Origin: Methylophaga sp.
GTDB lineage: Bacteria; Pseudomonadota; Gammaproteobacteria; Nitrosococcales; Methylophagaceae
Reading direction: 5' to 3'
Length of the DNA: 32,563 bases
Assembly (NCBI RefSeq): GCF_030651745.1
Contig: NZ_JAUSCC010000028.1
Coordinates: 1-32,563, forward strand
Below the pieces are notes generated by a model, which searched no databases, had not been told where the DNA came from, and saw only the letters and a program-made list of their open reading frames with translations. Positions 7,923-17,648 of the stretch are shown here, in pieces. A program made the position numbers and the translations under genes. Position 1 is the first letter of the stretch. Each line of letters starts with the position of its first letter.

Positions 7923-9101
7923 ATGCCACGCTTCAAGCTTAATATTAACCAGATCATTTTAAGTAGTTTAGTAATGTTCGCATTAGTGGCATGTCAATCT
8001 GAGCAAAACACTACTCAAGACGCAAACAGTGCTCCGCCACCAGCAAAAGTAAATGTGGTGACTTTAATCAAACAGCCGGTGACTTTGACCACCGAATTGC
8101 CCGCACGAACTATCGCGTTTCGTCAGGCAGAGGTGCGTCCACAGGTAAATGGCATTATCGAAAAACGTCTGTTTGAAGAAGGTGCTGATGTTGAGGCTGG
8201 ACAACAACTCTACCAAATAGATGCAGCACCTTTTCAGGCTGCATTGCAAATGGCGAGAGCCGAACTGGCAAGAGCTGAAGCCAACCTGCAATCAACTAAA
8301 GCACGTGAAGAACGCTTTAAAGGTTTGATCGACAATAAAGCAATCAGCCAACAGGATTATGACGATGCTTTAGCGGCTTTCTTACAATCTCAGGCTGAAG
8401 TTGCTGTTGCCAAAGCCAATATTGAAACAGCACAAATTAATCTTCGCTATACCAAAGTGAATGCCCCAATCAGTGGACGGATTGGTCGTTCTAATGTGAC
8501 CGAAGGTGCGTTAGTCACAGCCCAACAGGCAGATCTGTTAGCCACGATTGTGCAAATCGACCCTATTTATGTCGATATTGCCCAACCCTCTAAACGGCTG
8601 CTAAGTCTGCGTAAGCAATTGATTGAAAACAAGATTGATAATGCGGCAGCTCCTACTGTCACACTGACATTAGAAGACAACAGTCAATATGAACATACTG
8701 GTGAGCTGAAATTTTCAGAAGTAAATGTTCAGGAATCAACCGGCAGTATTGTGATTCGTGCCCTGTTCCCGAACCCTGAAGGCTTATTGCTGCCAGGAAT
8801 GTTCGTACGGGCAGATATGGTAGAAGCATCCATTGATAACGCACTGCTGGCACCACAACGAGGCGTAACATTTGATCGTGAAGGTAATGCTTCAGCAATG
8901 ATCGTCAATGAAAATAATCAGGTAGAAGTTCGTCGACTGAAAATTCGCCGTGAAGTTGGCCAATATTGGTTGGTCGATGAGGGCTTGGCAGAGGGTGATC
9001 GTCTGATTGTCAGCGGCTTGCAGAAAATAGCCCCGGAGGCGACCGTTGAAATTGACAATAATGAACAGCAAGCCCCGATGAATAACGGAACGGAGTCTTA
9101 A
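7923..9101 (+). CDS. RND efflux adaptor lipoprotein (AcrA/MexA family)
   Basis: This periplasmic membrane-fusion protein bridges an RND pump and its outer-membrane channel. It has 392 aa. The N-terminal signal peptide ends in the lipobox LVAC, predicting lipidation at Cys24. The family blocks appear in order: a first barrel strand ([21 protein letters not shown]), a lipoyl half ([26 protein letters not shown]), an alpha-hairpin coiled coil at about 100-165, a second lipoyl half ([27 protein letters not shown]) and a C-terminal beta-barrel and membrane-proximal domain. An AGGAG ribosome site is present, and the stop is 1 bp before the pump gene. Substrates cannot be read from the sequence. Confidence 0.95.
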   Translation: MPRFKLNINQIILSSLVMFALVACQSEQNTTQDANSAPPPAKVNVVTLIKQPVTLTTELPARTIAFRQAEVRPQVNGIIEKRLFEEGADVEAGQQLYQIDAAPFQAALQMARAELARAEANLQSTKAREERFKGLIDNKAISQQDYDDALAAFLQSQAEVAVAKANIETAQINLRYTKVNAPISGRIGRSNVTEGALVTAQQADLLATIVQIDPIYVDIAQPSKRLLSLRKQLIENKIDNAAAPTVTLTLEDNSQYEHTGELKFSEVNVQESTGSIVIRALFPNPEGLLLPGMFVRADMVEASIDNALLAPQRGVTFDREGNASAMIVNENNQVEVRRLKIRREVGQYWLVDEGLAEGDRLIVSGLQKIAPEATVEIDNNEQQAPMNNGTES

Positions 9102-9102
9102 C

Positions 9103-12100
9103 ATGGCAAGGTTTTTTATAGACCGTCCGGTATTTGCCTGGGTTATTTCGATCCTGATTATGCTTGCCGGTATATTGGCAATTTTTGAGTTACCCGTTTC
9201 ACAATATCCGGAAGTTGCCCCACCATCGATTAATATTCGCGTGGAATACCCGGGCGCTGCGGCTCAGACATTGGAAAATACTGTCATACAGGTCATCGAA
9301 CAAAATATGACTGGTCTGGACAATATGCTTTATATGTCGTCCACCAGTGACTCTAGTGGTGTTGGTGAAATCAACATCACTTTTGAACCGGGTACAGATC
9401 CTGATATTGCACAGGTTCAAGTGCAGAACAAGCTTCAATCAGCTATGCCATTATTGCCAACCATTGTTCAAGAGCAAGGTATTCAGGTAAATAAAGCCGG
9501 ACTGGGCTTTATGATGGTGATTGGCTTTGTTTCAACTAACGGCCAGATGGATAAATATGATATCGCCGACTTTGTGGGAGGTACCATTCAGGAGCCCTTA
9601 AGCCGGGTGAATGGTGTCGGTCAGATTCAGATATTTGGTTCTCAATACGCGATGCGGATCTGGTTAAATGCTGACAGCATGGCGCATTACAACTTGACCA
9701 GTGATGATGTGGTCAGCGCTATACAGGCGCAAAACGTACAGATTGCTGCCGGTGAATTGGGTGGTGCTCCGGCGATTCCAGGCCAACAAATTAACGCCAG
9801 TTTGATAGTACAAACCCAACTGGAAACACCAGAACAGTTCAGCAATATCTTATTGCGTGTCAATGAAGATGGCTCACAGATTCGCATGGGAGATATTGCC
9901 CGAATTGAGCTAGGCGGTGAAAACTACCAGTTTGAAACCGAATATAACCGTCAAACAGCTGCCGGATTAGCCATTACACTAGCATCTGGTGCCAATGCAT
10001 TGGATACTGCCCAAGGCGTTCGGGACCGACTGGCAGAGTTGCAGCCATTCTTTCCTCAGGGTCTTGAGACGGTTTATCCCTATGACACGACACCGTTTGT
10101 AAAACTCTCGATCGAGAGTGTTGTACAAACGCTGATTGAAGCCATTATTCTGGTGTTTCTGGTGATGTATCTGTTTTTACAGAATCTCCGTGCCACCTTG
10201 ATTCCCACTATTGCTGTACCAGTTGTCTTACTGGGTACTTTTGCCATTCTCTATGCCTTTGGCTTTTCAATAAATACTTTGACCATGTTCGGTATGGTGC
10301 TGGCGATCGGTCTGCTGGTTGATGATGCCATCGTTGTGGTCGAAAACGTCGAACGCGTCATGCATGAAGATGGCTTATCGCCTCGTGAAGCTACTCGTAA
10401 ATCCATGGGCCAGATAACCGGAGCTCTGGTGGGTATCGCGCTGGTAGTCTCGGCAGTGTTTATTCCAATGGCTTTCTTTGGTGGCTCCACCGGTGTTATC
10501 TACCGACAATTCTCCATTACTGTCGTTTCCGCCATGGCATTATCAGTATTGGTGGCGTTGACTTTGACACCGGCATTATGTGCCACACTATTAAAACCTG
10601 TCGATCCTGAGCATTATCAAAAACGTGGTTTTTTCGGCCTGTTTAACCGTGGTTTTGACAAAATGAGTAACGGTTATCAAAGCAGTGTGCGACACATCCT
10701 GGCCAGAATGGGCCGTTATGCACTGCTCTACTTGGTCATTGTAGCCTTACTGGCATATTTATTTACCAAATTGCCGGGAGCATTTCTGCCTGAGGAAGAT
10801 CAGGGCATTTTGTTTAATCAGATGACTTTGCCAGCGAATGCTTCTAAAGAACGGTCGATGGAAGTCATGAATCAGATTGAAGATTTTTTTCTCGATCAAG
10901 AAGCAGAGAATGTCCAATCCGTGTTCTCGGTCATCGGCTTCAGCTTTGCTGGTCGGGGGCAAAATAACGGTATTGCCTTCGTTAATATGAAAGATTGGTC
11001 TGAGCGTACTAATCCTGAACAACATGTCCAGCAAGTTGCTGGTCGGGCGATGGGTTTTTTCAGCCAGATAAAAGATGCGATGGTATTTCCTTTTGTCCCG
11101 CCACCGATCATCGAACTGGGCACCGCTAGTGGTTTTAGTCTTCAATTAAAAGATATTGGCGGTGTGGGTCATGATGCATTGATGAATGCCCGTAATCAAT
11201 TATTAGGCATGGCGGCACAGGACAATCGTTTAATGGGCGTTCGTCCCAATGGTCAGGAAGACACGCCTCAATTCAAGTTTGATATCGATCATGAAAAGGC
11301 TGCTGCATTTGGTGTGCCGCTGGCTGAAATCAACCGCACTTTCAGTACTGTTTGGGCACCGAGTTACGTCAATGATTTTATTGATAATCAGCGGGTCAAA
11401 AAGGTTTATATTCAAGGTGATGCCTCGTTCAGGATGATGCCGGAAGATGTCGGTAAATGGTATGTCCGCAATAATCTTGGCGAAATGGTGCCTTTATCCG
11501 CCTTGACCAGTGGGCGTTGGATTGACGGCTCTCCAAGACTCGAACGTTACAACGGGGTATCCTCTCGCAATATTCAAGGTGCAGGTGCTCCAGGGGTAAG
11601 CTCCGGTGAAGCAATGTTGGCAATGGAAGAGCTGATTAGCCGACTACCTGACGGCATCGGTTATGAATGGACAGGTATTTCATTCCAGGAGAAACAATCT
11701 GGTAACCAAGCCCCGCTGCTTTATGGCCTTTCGATCCTGGTGGTATTTTTATGTCTGGCAGCACTCTATGAAAGCTGGACCGTACCATTTTCAGTGATGT
11801 TAGTCGTGCCGTTGGGCATTATTGGTGCCGTGTTATTTGCAATTGGCCGCGAGCTGTCCAATGACGTGTATTTTCAGGTTGGCCTGTTAACGACGATAGG
11901 CCTATCCTCCCGTAACGCTATTTTGATTGTTGAATTTGCCAAAACCTTGTATGAAGACGGTTTGTCTTTGGTGGATGCCACATTGGAGGCAGTGCGCATG
12001 CGTTTACGCCCCATTGCCATGACAGCCTTAACCTTTATGTTAGGTGTTACACCATTGATGATCAGCACTGGTGCTGGTTCCGCCAGCCAGAATGCCATTG

Positions 12101-12249
12101 GTACTGCGGTATTTGGTGGCATGGTGACCGCAACAGGACTGGCAATATTCTTTGTTCCAATGTTTTTTGTGATGGTCTTTACATTAGCCAGCAAAATGAC
12201 TGGTAAAACGCCTGCCAAACAGCAGGTTCCTCAAGGAGAATCGGCATGA
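9103..12249 (+). CDS. RND multidrug efflux pump, HAE1 family (AcrB/MexB-like)
   Basis: This inner-membrane proton-driven transporter exports amphiphilic compounds through the adaptor and outer-membrane channel. At 1048 aa it is the same size as AcrB (1049). It begins [20 protein letters not shown], the usual first helix. The proton-relay pair Asp407-Asp408 lies in [20 protein letters not shown] at the AcrB positions. The large periplasmic loops carry the expected [15 protein letters not shown] and [12 protein letters not shown] motifs, and the C-terminal half repeats the 12-helix pattern. No frameshift or missing segment is apparent. The stop overlaps the start of the channel gene by 4 bp (ATGA). 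Confidence 0.97.
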   Translation: MARFFIDRPVFAWVISILIMLAGILAIFELPVSQYPEVAPPSINIRVEYPGAAAQTLENTVIQVIEQNMTGLDNMLYMSSTSDSSGVGEINITFEPGTDPDIAQVQVQNKLQSAMPLLPTIVQEQGIQVNKAGLGFMMVIGFVSTNGQMDKYDIADFVGGTIQEPLSRVNGVGQIQIFGSQYAMRIWLNADSMAHYNLTSDDVVSAIQAQNVQIAAGELGGAPAIPGQQINASLIVQTQLETPEQFSNILLRVNEDGSQIRMGDIARIELGGENYQFETEYNRQTAAGLAITLASGANALDTAQGVRDRLAELQPFFPQGLETVYPYDTTPFVKLSIESVVQTLIEAIILVFLVMYLFLQNLRATLIPTIAVPVVLLGTFAILYAFGFSINTLTMFGMVLAIGLLVDDAIVVVENVERVMHEDGLSPREATRKSMGQITGALVGIALVVSAVFIPMAFFGGSTGVIYRQFSITVVSAMALSVLVALTLTPALCATLLKPVDPEHYQKRGFFGLFNRGFDKMSNGYQSSVRHILARMGRYALLYLVIVALLAYLFTKLPGAFLPEEDQGILFNQMTLPANASKERSMEVMNQIEDFFLDQEAENVQSVFSVIGFSFAGRGQNNGIAFVNMKDWSERTNPEQHVQQVAGRAMGFFSQIKDAMVFPFVPPPIIELGTASGFSLQLKDIGGVGHDALMNARNQLLGMAAQDNRLMGVRPNGQEDTPQFKFDIDHEKAAAFGVPLAEINRTFSTVWAPSYVNDFIDNQRVKKVYIQGDASFRMMPEDVGKWYVRNNLGEMVPLSALTSGRWIDGSPRLERYNGVSSRNIQGAGAPGVSSGEAMLAMEELISRLPDGIGYEWTGISFQEKQSGNQAPLLYGLSILVVFLCLAALYESWTVPFSVMLVVPLGIIGAVLFAIGRELSNDVYFQVGLLTTIGLSSRNAILIVEFAKTLYEDGLSLVDATLEAVRMRLRPIAMTALTFMLGVTPLMISTGAGSASQNAIGTAVFGGMVTATGLAIFFVPMFFVMVFTLASKMTGKTPAKQQVPQGESA

Positions 12250-13682
12250 ACGCCAAATTGAAACTGATTTCTGTAATGACATTGTCAGCCATGCTCAGCG
12301 CATGCTCGATGATTCCTGAATATCAACGTCCAGCAAATCCTGTGATGTTGGAGAGCAGTGAATCTATTGTCGATGCATCTTTAGCCGCTGATACCGGCTG
12401 GCAGGAATTTTATCAGGACAAACAATTACAGCAATTGATTGCTTTATCACTGGAAAATAATCGCAACCTTCGCGCCACGGTATTGCAGGTTGAGCAGCTG
12501 CGTGCACAGTATAAAATCCAGCGGGCAGAACTGTTGCCGGCCGTCAACGCCAACGCCAGTGCTACCCGTCAACGCATACCTGAAAGCCTGAGCACAACCG
12601 GACAAGCCGGAAGCGGGATTTATGAGGAGTATCAAATCGGAGTAGGTGTTTCAGCCTGGGAAATCGACTTTTTCGGTCGAATTGACAGCTTGCAACAAGC
12701 CGCTCTGGAACAATTTCTGGCCAGTGAGGCAAGCCGTAGAAGTATTCAGTTAACGCTAGTATCTGAGGTGGCTGATGCCTGGTTCAGCTGGCAGGCAACT
12801 ATTGCCCAGTTGGAATTCTCGCGCTCAACTCGCGAAGCCCGTGAAGAAAGTTATGAGCTGATCAATAAGCGGTTTGAATCTGGTCTGGCATCAGAGCTTG
12901 CTTTACGACAAGCAGAAACAGCTCTGCATGAAGCGCGTATCGCAGAGTCTTTATATCAACAACAGGCCAATCAGAACTTTACCGCATTGGAGTTATTAGT
13001 CGGCCAAACTTTGGATCGCCAGCAATGGACGGCTAAATGGAATGATGACTCACATACACTGCAAGATTTACCGGTGAATCTCTCCTCTGAAGTATTATTA
13101 GCCAGACCTGATGTTATGCAGGCGGAACATCAGGTCAAAGCGGCTAATGCCAATATTGGTGCCGCCAGAGCAGCATTTTTTCCTCGTATTAGTCTGACAA
13201 CTTCGTTGGGGGTTGGCGGCTTTACACCTTCAGATATCAATAATCTGGGCAATCGAACCTGGCAGATTTCTCCACAGTTATCTTTGCCATTGCTTGATTG
13301 GGGCGTGAATGAAGCCAATCTTGATGTGGCGGAATTGCAAAAAGATATCAATATTGCTCGCTATCAGGAAACCATTCAGCAGGCATTCAAAGAAGTGTTA
13401 GATGAGATGCAGGCGCGGGTCACTCTCGATGCCCAGCTTACTGCTCAACAGGACTTAACAAAAGCCACTGGCCGCAGTCTGGAATTGGCTGAAATCCGCT
13501 ATGATGCCGGGGTCGACAGTTACCTTGAAGTATTGGATGCACAACGCAGCCATATTGATGCCCAATTAGCTCAAATTGATACCCAACTGGCGCGTTTACG
13601 CAATCAATTGACACTTTATAAAGCATTGGGCGGCGGCTTAAAAGCTTACTCTGGCGAGGTGATTGAAGCGGCAACACCCTGA
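12246..13682 (+). CDS. Outer-membrane efflux lipoprotein (OprM/NodT family)
   Basis: This is the outer-membrane channel of the tripartite pump. It is a 478-aa lipoprotein whose signal peptide ends in LSAC, with lipidation predicted at Cys20. The two homologous halves typical of the TolC fold are visible, for example [21 protein letters not shown] in the first, and [33 protein letters not shown] with [18 protein letters not shown] in the second. [17 protein letters not shown] near the C-terminus is a hallmark of the NodT subfamily. It is translationally coupled to the pump by the ATGA overlap. No terminator follows directly; the next intrinsic terminator is after the small gene at 13763. Confidence 0.95.
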   Translation: MNAKLKLISVMTLSAMLSACSMIPEYQRPANPVMLESSESIVDASLAADTGWQEFYQDKQLQQLIALSLENNRNLRATVLQVEQLRAQYKIQRAELLPAVNANASATRQRIPESLSTTGQAGSGIYEEYQIGVGVSAWEIDFFGRIDSLQQAALEQFLASEASRRSIQLTLVSEVADAWFSWQATIAQLEFSRSTREAREESYELINKRFESGLASELALRQAETALHEARIAESLYQQQANQNFTALELLVGQTLDRQQWTAKWNDDSHTLQDLPVNLSSEVLLARPDVMQAEHQVKAANANIGAARAAFFPRISLTTSLGVGGFTPSDINNLGNRTWQISPQLSLPLLDWGVNEANLDVAELQKDINIARYQETIQQAFKEVLDEMQARVTLDAQLTAQQDLTKATGRSLELAEIRYDAGVDSYLEVLDAQRSHIDAQLAQIDTQLARLRNQLTLYKALGGGLKAYSGEVIEAATP

Positions 13683-13762
13683 AAAGAGTTGGTTAAAAAA
13701 ACCGTTTATCGTTTATGCTAGGGTGGAATTAATCTTAATTTCACTAGCAAAGGAGCGACAAA

Positions 13763-13942
13763 ATGGGCGTTGAAGTCGGTGGCCTGTTAGGCTTGATTTG
13801 GCTGATCATCATCATTTGGGCCATTCTCAAAGTGGCACAAAGTGGTGCCGGGACGATGGCAAAAGTGCTATGGATTTTAATATTATTATTTTTCCCGATA
13901 GTCGGCTTTATCTTCTGGTTTCTTCTCGGTCCTAAAGGCTAG
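13763..13942 (+). CDS. Small two-helix membrane protein (PLDc_N-like)
   Basis: This 59-aa protein starts at an ATG with a strong AAGGAG ribosome site 7 nt upstream. It has two hydrophobic helices, GLLGLIWLIIIIWAILKVA (about residues 7-25) and VLWILILLFFPIVGFIFWFLLGP (about 35-57), joined by a short Gly/Ser-rich loop. The second helix with its ending FPIVGFIFWFLLGPKG resembles the stand-alone form of the phospholipase D-nuclease N-terminal (PLDc_N) domain found in small envelope proteins. It has no catalytic HKD motif and is not a nuclease. It lies 80 bp after the efflux operon and ahead of a terminator, so it may be the operon's last gene or a separate unit. Its function is unknown. Confidence 0.85.
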   Translation: MGVEVGGLLGLIWLIIIIWAILKVAQSGAGTMAKVLWILILLFFPIVGFIFWFLLGPKG

Positions 13943-13953
13943 ACAAGCTATCT

Positions 13954-13989
13954 CACCGTACAGACTCTATTCAGTTTGTACGGTGTTTT
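13954..13989 (+). terminator. Rho-independent terminator after the small membrane protein
   Basis: A 13-bp stem CACCGTACAGACT / AGTTTGTACGGTG, with one wobble and a 6-nt loop, is followed by TTTT. It probably ends transcription of the efflux region. A second short hairpin (CGGCAT/ATGCCG, 14004-14020) lies just beyond but has no T-tract. Confidence 0.82.
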
Positions 13990-14105
13990 CTGCAATACCT
14001 ATACGGCATGCAATATGCCGATGATGTAAGCATTCTTTAAACATTTTGCATTGTCAGCACTGGGCGGTTGCGTCCATTTAAGACTTCATATTGCGTGACC
14101 CGTGT

Positions 14106-14130
14106 GATTCTTCGGAATCAAAAAAGGGAG
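14106..14130 (+). promoter_or_regulatory. UUCG-capped hairpin next to the BCCT ribosome site
   Basis: GATTC-TTCG-GAATC (14106-14119) forms a 5-6 bp stem with a C(UUCG)G tetraloop, an exceptionally stable RNA cap. It ends 6 nt before the GGGAG ribosome site (14126-14130) of the transporter gene. It may stabilise the mRNA 5' end or affect ribosome loading. No promoter stands out in the 148 bp before it. Confidence 0.4.
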
Positions 14131-14137
14131 TTTGATC

Positions 14138-16201
14138 ATGCAAATAAAGTCATCGAAAATTCCATCCACCATTTTGGTACCCGTCTTTGTGCCTGCAGTT
14201 ATTATCACGCTGTTATTGGTGATAGGAACCATCAGTAATCCTGAACTTGCTGGTGAAGCTTTCGCCGCAACGCTGAGTTATATGACCAAAACCTTTGGCT
14301 GGTTTTATATGTTAGCGGTTGCTTTCTTTCTGGTATTTATTGTGACAGTGGCGATCTCCAGCTGGGGAAAGACTAAATTAGGCCCTGATCATGCTGAGCC
14401 GCAATACAGTTTTCCTGCCTGGTTTGCGATGTTGTTTTCTGCTGGTTACGGCATAGCGTTATTGTTTTTCGGTGTGGCCGAACCTGTATTGCATTACGCC
14501 TCCCCGCCACAGGGCGCCCCAGAAACCATTGATGCCGCGAAACAAGCCATGCAAATTGCCTTTTTCCACTGGGGCTTTCATATCTGGGCGATTTACGGAC
14601 TGACCGGTCTGGTGTTAGCTTATTTTGCCTATCGCCATGGCTTGCCGTTATCAATGCGTTCGGCACTCTACCCACTTATCGGTGAACGAATTTATGGTCC
14701 AATCGGCCATACGGTTGATGTTATTGCCATTCTCGGCACCTTATTCGGTATTGCCACCACGCTCGGGCTTTCGGTGGCTCAAATCAATGCCGGGATGAAT
14801 TATTTATGGCCCAGCATTCCAGTCAGTACTTTTGTACAAGTCGTCACCATAGCGGGTATTACAATGCTGGCGATTTTGTCGGTGGTGGCCGGACTTGATA
14901 AAGGGGTTAAACGACTTTCTATCGTCAATATGGTATTGGCTTTAGCGCTGATGTTATTTGTGTTTATCGCCGGACCAAGCATCGTGATTCTGGAAACCTT
15001 TCTCCAGAATACCGGTAGTTATCTAAACAATATTGTTGAACGGACCTTTAATCTACAGGCCTATACCCGCAGTGACTGGATTGGTAACTGGACCCTTTTC
15101 ATCTTTGGCTGGACCATTGCCTGGGCGCCCTTTGTCGGGCTGTTTATTGCCAAGATAAGTCGTGGCCGAACCATTCGTCAGTTTGTGTTCGGGGTTTTGC
15201 TGGTGCCGACGATCTTCACCTTTATCTGGTTTTCCATTTTTGGTGATACCGCCCTTAATATGATTATGCATCAGGGTTACACAGCGCTGATCACCGAGGT
15301 TCAGAATGACACTGCCATTGCGTTATTCAAACTATATGAACGTCTGCCGCTGACATCGATAGTGTCGTTTATTACTGTGATCCTGATCATGACGTTCTTT
15401 GTCACATCATCTGACTCGGGTTCATTAGTGATTGATTCATTGGCATCTGGCGGATCCAGCGTCACACCGGTATGGCAGCGAGTATTCTGGGCAACTTTAG
15501 AAGGCTTGGTGGCAGCGGCTTTATTAATTGCCGGTGGCTTAAGCGCCTTGCAAACTATGAGTATTACCAGTGCACTGCCCTTTGCCATCATTATGGTACT
15601 GGCTGCAATCGGTATGTGGCGGGCTCTGGCCATCGAAGGACACCGTGAGGCCAGTTTGTCGGCTTATATGCATAGCTCACAGCACGGCCCCGGTAACTGG
15701 AAAAAGCGCTTGGCTGGATTAATTCATTATCCTGATTATCAGCAGGTGGCCGATTTTATTAAAACCACAGCTCACCCGGCCATGCAGAAAGTTGAAACGG
15801 TCTTGCAGGAAAAAGGCTGGCCAGTGAACGTGTTTTTTGATGATACCCAGCATCGTGCCTACATTGAGGTAGTGCGTAACGGGGAGCTCGATTTTATATA
15901 TGAGATCCGTATGCGCGGCTACGCCATGCCTACCTTTGCCTACCCGCAGATGGCAAGCGATGAAGACGGTGATAAGCGCTATTACCGCGCCGAAGTTTTT
16001 ATGCGTAGAGGTGGTGCTGCTTATGATGTGTTTAACTGCGATCAGCAGGAAGTTATCGATGATATTTTGAATCAGTTCGAAAAATACCTGCATTTCATTC
16101 ATATCTCGCCCGGTATATTGCCATGGAAAATGCAAGCGCATGATGAGATGCTGAACGATAAAGGCGAATTGAATGACGAAAGGCTAAAACCATCTGATTG
16201 A
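14138..16201 (+). CDS. BCCT-family betaine/choline transporter (BetT-like)
   Basis: This sodium- or proton-coupled symporter belongs to the betaine-choline-carnitine family and is used to import quaternary-ammonium osmolytes or nutrients. I start it at ATG 14138 because GGGAG lies 7 nt upstream; a TTG two codons earlier is also open. The protein has 687 aa. About 12 hydrophobic segments occupy residues 10-510. Family motifs include YGIALLFFGVAEPVLHY, HWGFHIWAIYGLTGLVLAYFAYR and the signature FGWTIAWAPFVGLFIAKISRGRTIRQF. A hydrophilic C-terminal tail of about 170 residues matches the long BetT type, in which the tail senses osmotic strength. Choline or glycine betaine is the likeliest substrate but cannot be fixed from sequence. 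Confidence 0.93.
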   Translation: MQIKSSKIPSTILVPVFVPAVIITLLLVIGTISNPELAGEAFAATLSYMTKTFGWFYMLAVAFFLVFIVTVAISSWGKTKLGPDHAEPQYSFPAWFAMLFSAGYGIALLFFGVAEPVLHYASPPQGAPETIDAAKQAMQIAFFHWGFHIWAIYGLTGLVLAYFAYRHGLPLSMRSALYPLIGERIYGPIGHTVDVIAILGTLFGIATTLGLSVAQINAGMNYLWPSIPVSTFVQVVTIAGITMLAILSVVAGLDKGVKRLSIVNMVLALALMLFVFIAGPSIVILETFLQNTGSYLNNIVERTFNLQAYTRSDWIGNWTLFIFGWTIAWAPFVGLFIAKISRGRTIRQFVFGVLLVPTIFTFIWFSIFGDTALNMIMHQGYTALITEVQNDTAIALFKLYERLPLTSIVSFITVILIMTFFVTSSDSGSLVIDSLASGGSSVTPVWQRVFWATLEGLVAAALLIAGGLSALQTMSITSALPFAIIMVLAAIGMWRALAIEGHREASLSAYMHSSQHGPGNWKKRLAGLIHYPDYQQVADFIKTTAHPAMQKVETVLQEKGWPVNVFFDDTQHRAYIEVVRNGELDFIYEIRMRGYAMPTFAYPQMASDEDGDKRYYRAEVFMRRGGAAYDVFNCDQQEVIDDILNQFEKYLHFIHISPGILPWKMQAHDEMLNDKGELNDERLKPSD

Positions 16202-16210
16202 ACAAATAAA

Positions 16211-16236
16211 CTCGCTCCAGCTGGAGCGAGTTTTTA
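16211..16236. terminator. Bidirectional terminator between BCCT gene and porin gene
   Basis: The perfect palindrome CTCGCTCCAGCTGGAGCGAG (16211-16230) is followed by TTTTT on the plus strand and by a T-rich run on the minus strand. It sits 9 bp after the transporter stop, and its plus-strand T-tract reaches the porin stop codon, so it can serve both convergent genes. Confidence 0.9.
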
Positions 16237-17277
16237 CATATTCAGGTCGTAACGAAATCCCAACAGAAATAGCTTACCTCCGCTGATATTTGCATCAAAA
16301 CCATCAAGTCCTGCTTGTTTTTTCGTTATCGCGGCGGTTTCCTGCTCTTGGTAAAACTCAGCAAATAATCGAAAATCCTCATTTATTCGATGATCGATTC
16401 CCAGATGAATAATAGCTTCACCATAAGATTCAACATTGGCAAGCATGATTTTGTAGATGTTTTTACCATGAGAATAAGCACTGTATAAATTAACAGCCTG
16501 AGCCTTATCTCCATAAAAACTGTTGGGATTGTCGGTATCGGTAATTTCGTATTTAACTGCCCATGACCATGGACCTTTCGCATGAGAAAGCGTCATGCCA
16601 TACAGTATGTCTTTGTAGCCACTGGCATTACCGCGATCATCCATGCCGATAGCAAGACGCATTGCATCGGTTAACTGATAGCTTACTACCGCTTGGATAC
16701 GGCGGTCATCAATCCTTGAGGGTGAGCGAATATTGCCATGACCCGTCGAATAGGAACCTCCAAAGGTAAAGCCTTTCAGCATGGGGCTTTCATAAGCGAG
16801 TGTTTCTTTCACACGAAAAGTTGTATAGGTGGCAAAACCGCTGTAAAAACTGCTGAACTGATCAACTGGAAACGTAATGGCGTTGTAATAAGGCATCCAT
16901 TGTTGCCCTATCGTTATTGTTCCGACCTGACTGTTCAGCCCAATGAGACCAACGCGAATATTTTCAGCTTTTTCACGCCCGACTCCACCTTGATCATATG
17001 AGTCGCGAAAGCGAAAGTTAGCGCTATCAAAGGGCAACTCCAACTGGGTGAATAATGATGTGTTTTCAGAAAACGTATACGCTGCATGAAAACCGACTCG
17101 AGAATAAGCATCACGCAAACTGCGATAGGCTGACATAGTTTGCTGATTATCAGGGGCCACCATTTCCGCCTGCATCCTGATCGAACTATAGAGGTTGTAG
17201 CTAAAGGCTGACTCATCAGCGTGAACTGTCGCCGAGATTGCCAAATTCATCCATAACATCTTCGTTAAGATTCGCAT
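16234..17277 (-). CDS. Outer-membrane porin, general Gram-negative porin type
   Basis: This 347-aa precursor begins at an ATG with AAGGAG 7 nt upstream; an in-frame GTG one codon earlier is too close to that site. The N-terminus MRILTKMLWMNLAISATVHA is a signal peptide with predicted cleavage after AHA-like VHA. The mature part consists of alternating amphipathic strands rich in Tyr, Phe and Gly (FSYNLYSSIRMQAEM, RVGFHAAYTF, VGTITIGQQWMPYYNAITFPVDQFSSFYSGF). The last strand is FLLGFRYDLNM; most porins end in Phe, so the terminal Met is unusual. The best fit is the 16-strand porin superfamily (Porin_4-like). It is convergent with the BCCT transporter and divergent from a LysR regulator. Substrate specificity is unknown. 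Confidence 0.8.
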   Translation of the reverse strand: MRILTKMLWMNLAISATVHADESAFSYNLYSSIRMQAEMVAPDNQQTMSAYRSLRDAYSRVGFHAAYTFSENTSLFTQLELPFDSANFRFRDSYDQGGVGREKAENIRVGLIGLNSQVGTITIGQQWMPYYNAITFPVDQFSSFYSGFATYTTFRVKETLAYESPMLKGFTFGGSYSTGHGNIRSPSRIDDRRIQAVVSYQLTDAMRLAIGMDDRGNASGYKDILYGMTLSHAKGPWSWAVKYEITDTDNPNSFYGDKAQAVNLYSAYSHGKNIYKIMLANVESYGEAIIHLGIDHRINEDFRLFAEFYQEQETAAITKKQAGLDGFDANISGGKLFLLGFRYDLNM

Positions 17278-17359
17278 CACTCTTCTCCTTGTTATCAGAG
17301 TGTGGCGATTTAAATGTTATGTGGCAAATGACCGCGGCCGAATTTAGCTTTATTCAGAC

Positions 17360-17394
17360 AAAAAAAACCCGGCGTACTTGGCAGTAGCACCGGG
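17360..17394 (-). terminator. Orphan Rho-independent terminator upstream of the porin
   Basis: Read on the minus strand, CCCGGTG and CGCCGGG pair (7 bp with a wobble) around a 13-nt loop and are followed by eight T residues. It points toward the porin gene, whose ATG is 83 bp further on, and no annotated minus-strand gene lies upstream. It therefore ends either a small RNA or a conditional leader of the porin transcript. Confidence 0.72.
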
Positions 17395-17527
17395 AAAGGG
17401 CAAACAAACAATAAATCGAAAACGGTTTCATACGACTCGCGTATAGGAAAGTAACGACGTTAATCCTTTCTTAACCAACCGAAGATTAAGCTACACATTA
17501 AATATGTGAATCAGCGATCCAGAGGTG

Positions 17528-17548
17528 GTGAATATCCTTTTTATTCAC
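17528..17548. promoter_or_regulatory. Dyad GTGAATA-N7-TATTCAC, possible LysR operator
   Basis: Perfect 7-bp arms are separated by 7 bp, about 100 bp upstream of the LysR start and about 250 bp upstream of the porin start. LysR-type proteins bind dyads of this kind in divergent promoter regions. It does not centre on a textbook T-N11-A, so the assignment is tentative. Confidence 0.4.
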
Positions 17549-17648
17549 TACAATGTGACTCATCAAATGCAAATGATATTGCTTATTATTTACATTGAAA
17601 AGCATTTATTTCTCAACAACACGTTGCAAAAATCTGAACAGGACTATT

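Larger units (their letters stand above)
17278..17648. other. 371-bp divergent intergenic region, porin / LysR
   Basis: There is no conventional gene here. The region holds, from the porin side, an unusual CGGCCGCGG stretch (17332-17340 area), a minus-strand intrinsic terminator (17360-17394), several small minus-strand stem-loops between 17420 and 17510, and a dyad at 17528-17548. I could not pick a confident promoter for either gene. A 25-codon open frame (17354-17431, minus) runs through the terminator but has only a poor ribosome site. Confidence 0.6.

Noticed and set aside
11874..12218. 114-codon minus-strand frame inside the RND pump gene
   Set aside because: Mirror of a conserved transmembrane segment; low-complexity composition and no start signals.
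14004..14020. CGGCAT/ATGCCG hairpin after the efflux terminator
   Set aside because: Short stem without a T-tract and not repeated elsewhere that I could see; not enough to call a terminator or REP element.
17553..17575. TGTGA half-site as a CRP operator upstream of LysR
   Set aside because: Only one half matches TGTGA-N6-TCACA, and the cyclase that would feed CRP looks inactive.
17595..17648. TTG-initiated extension of the LysR regulator
   Set aside because: It adds 18 non-homologous residues without a ribosome site, whereas ATG 17649 has AGGA at proper spacing.
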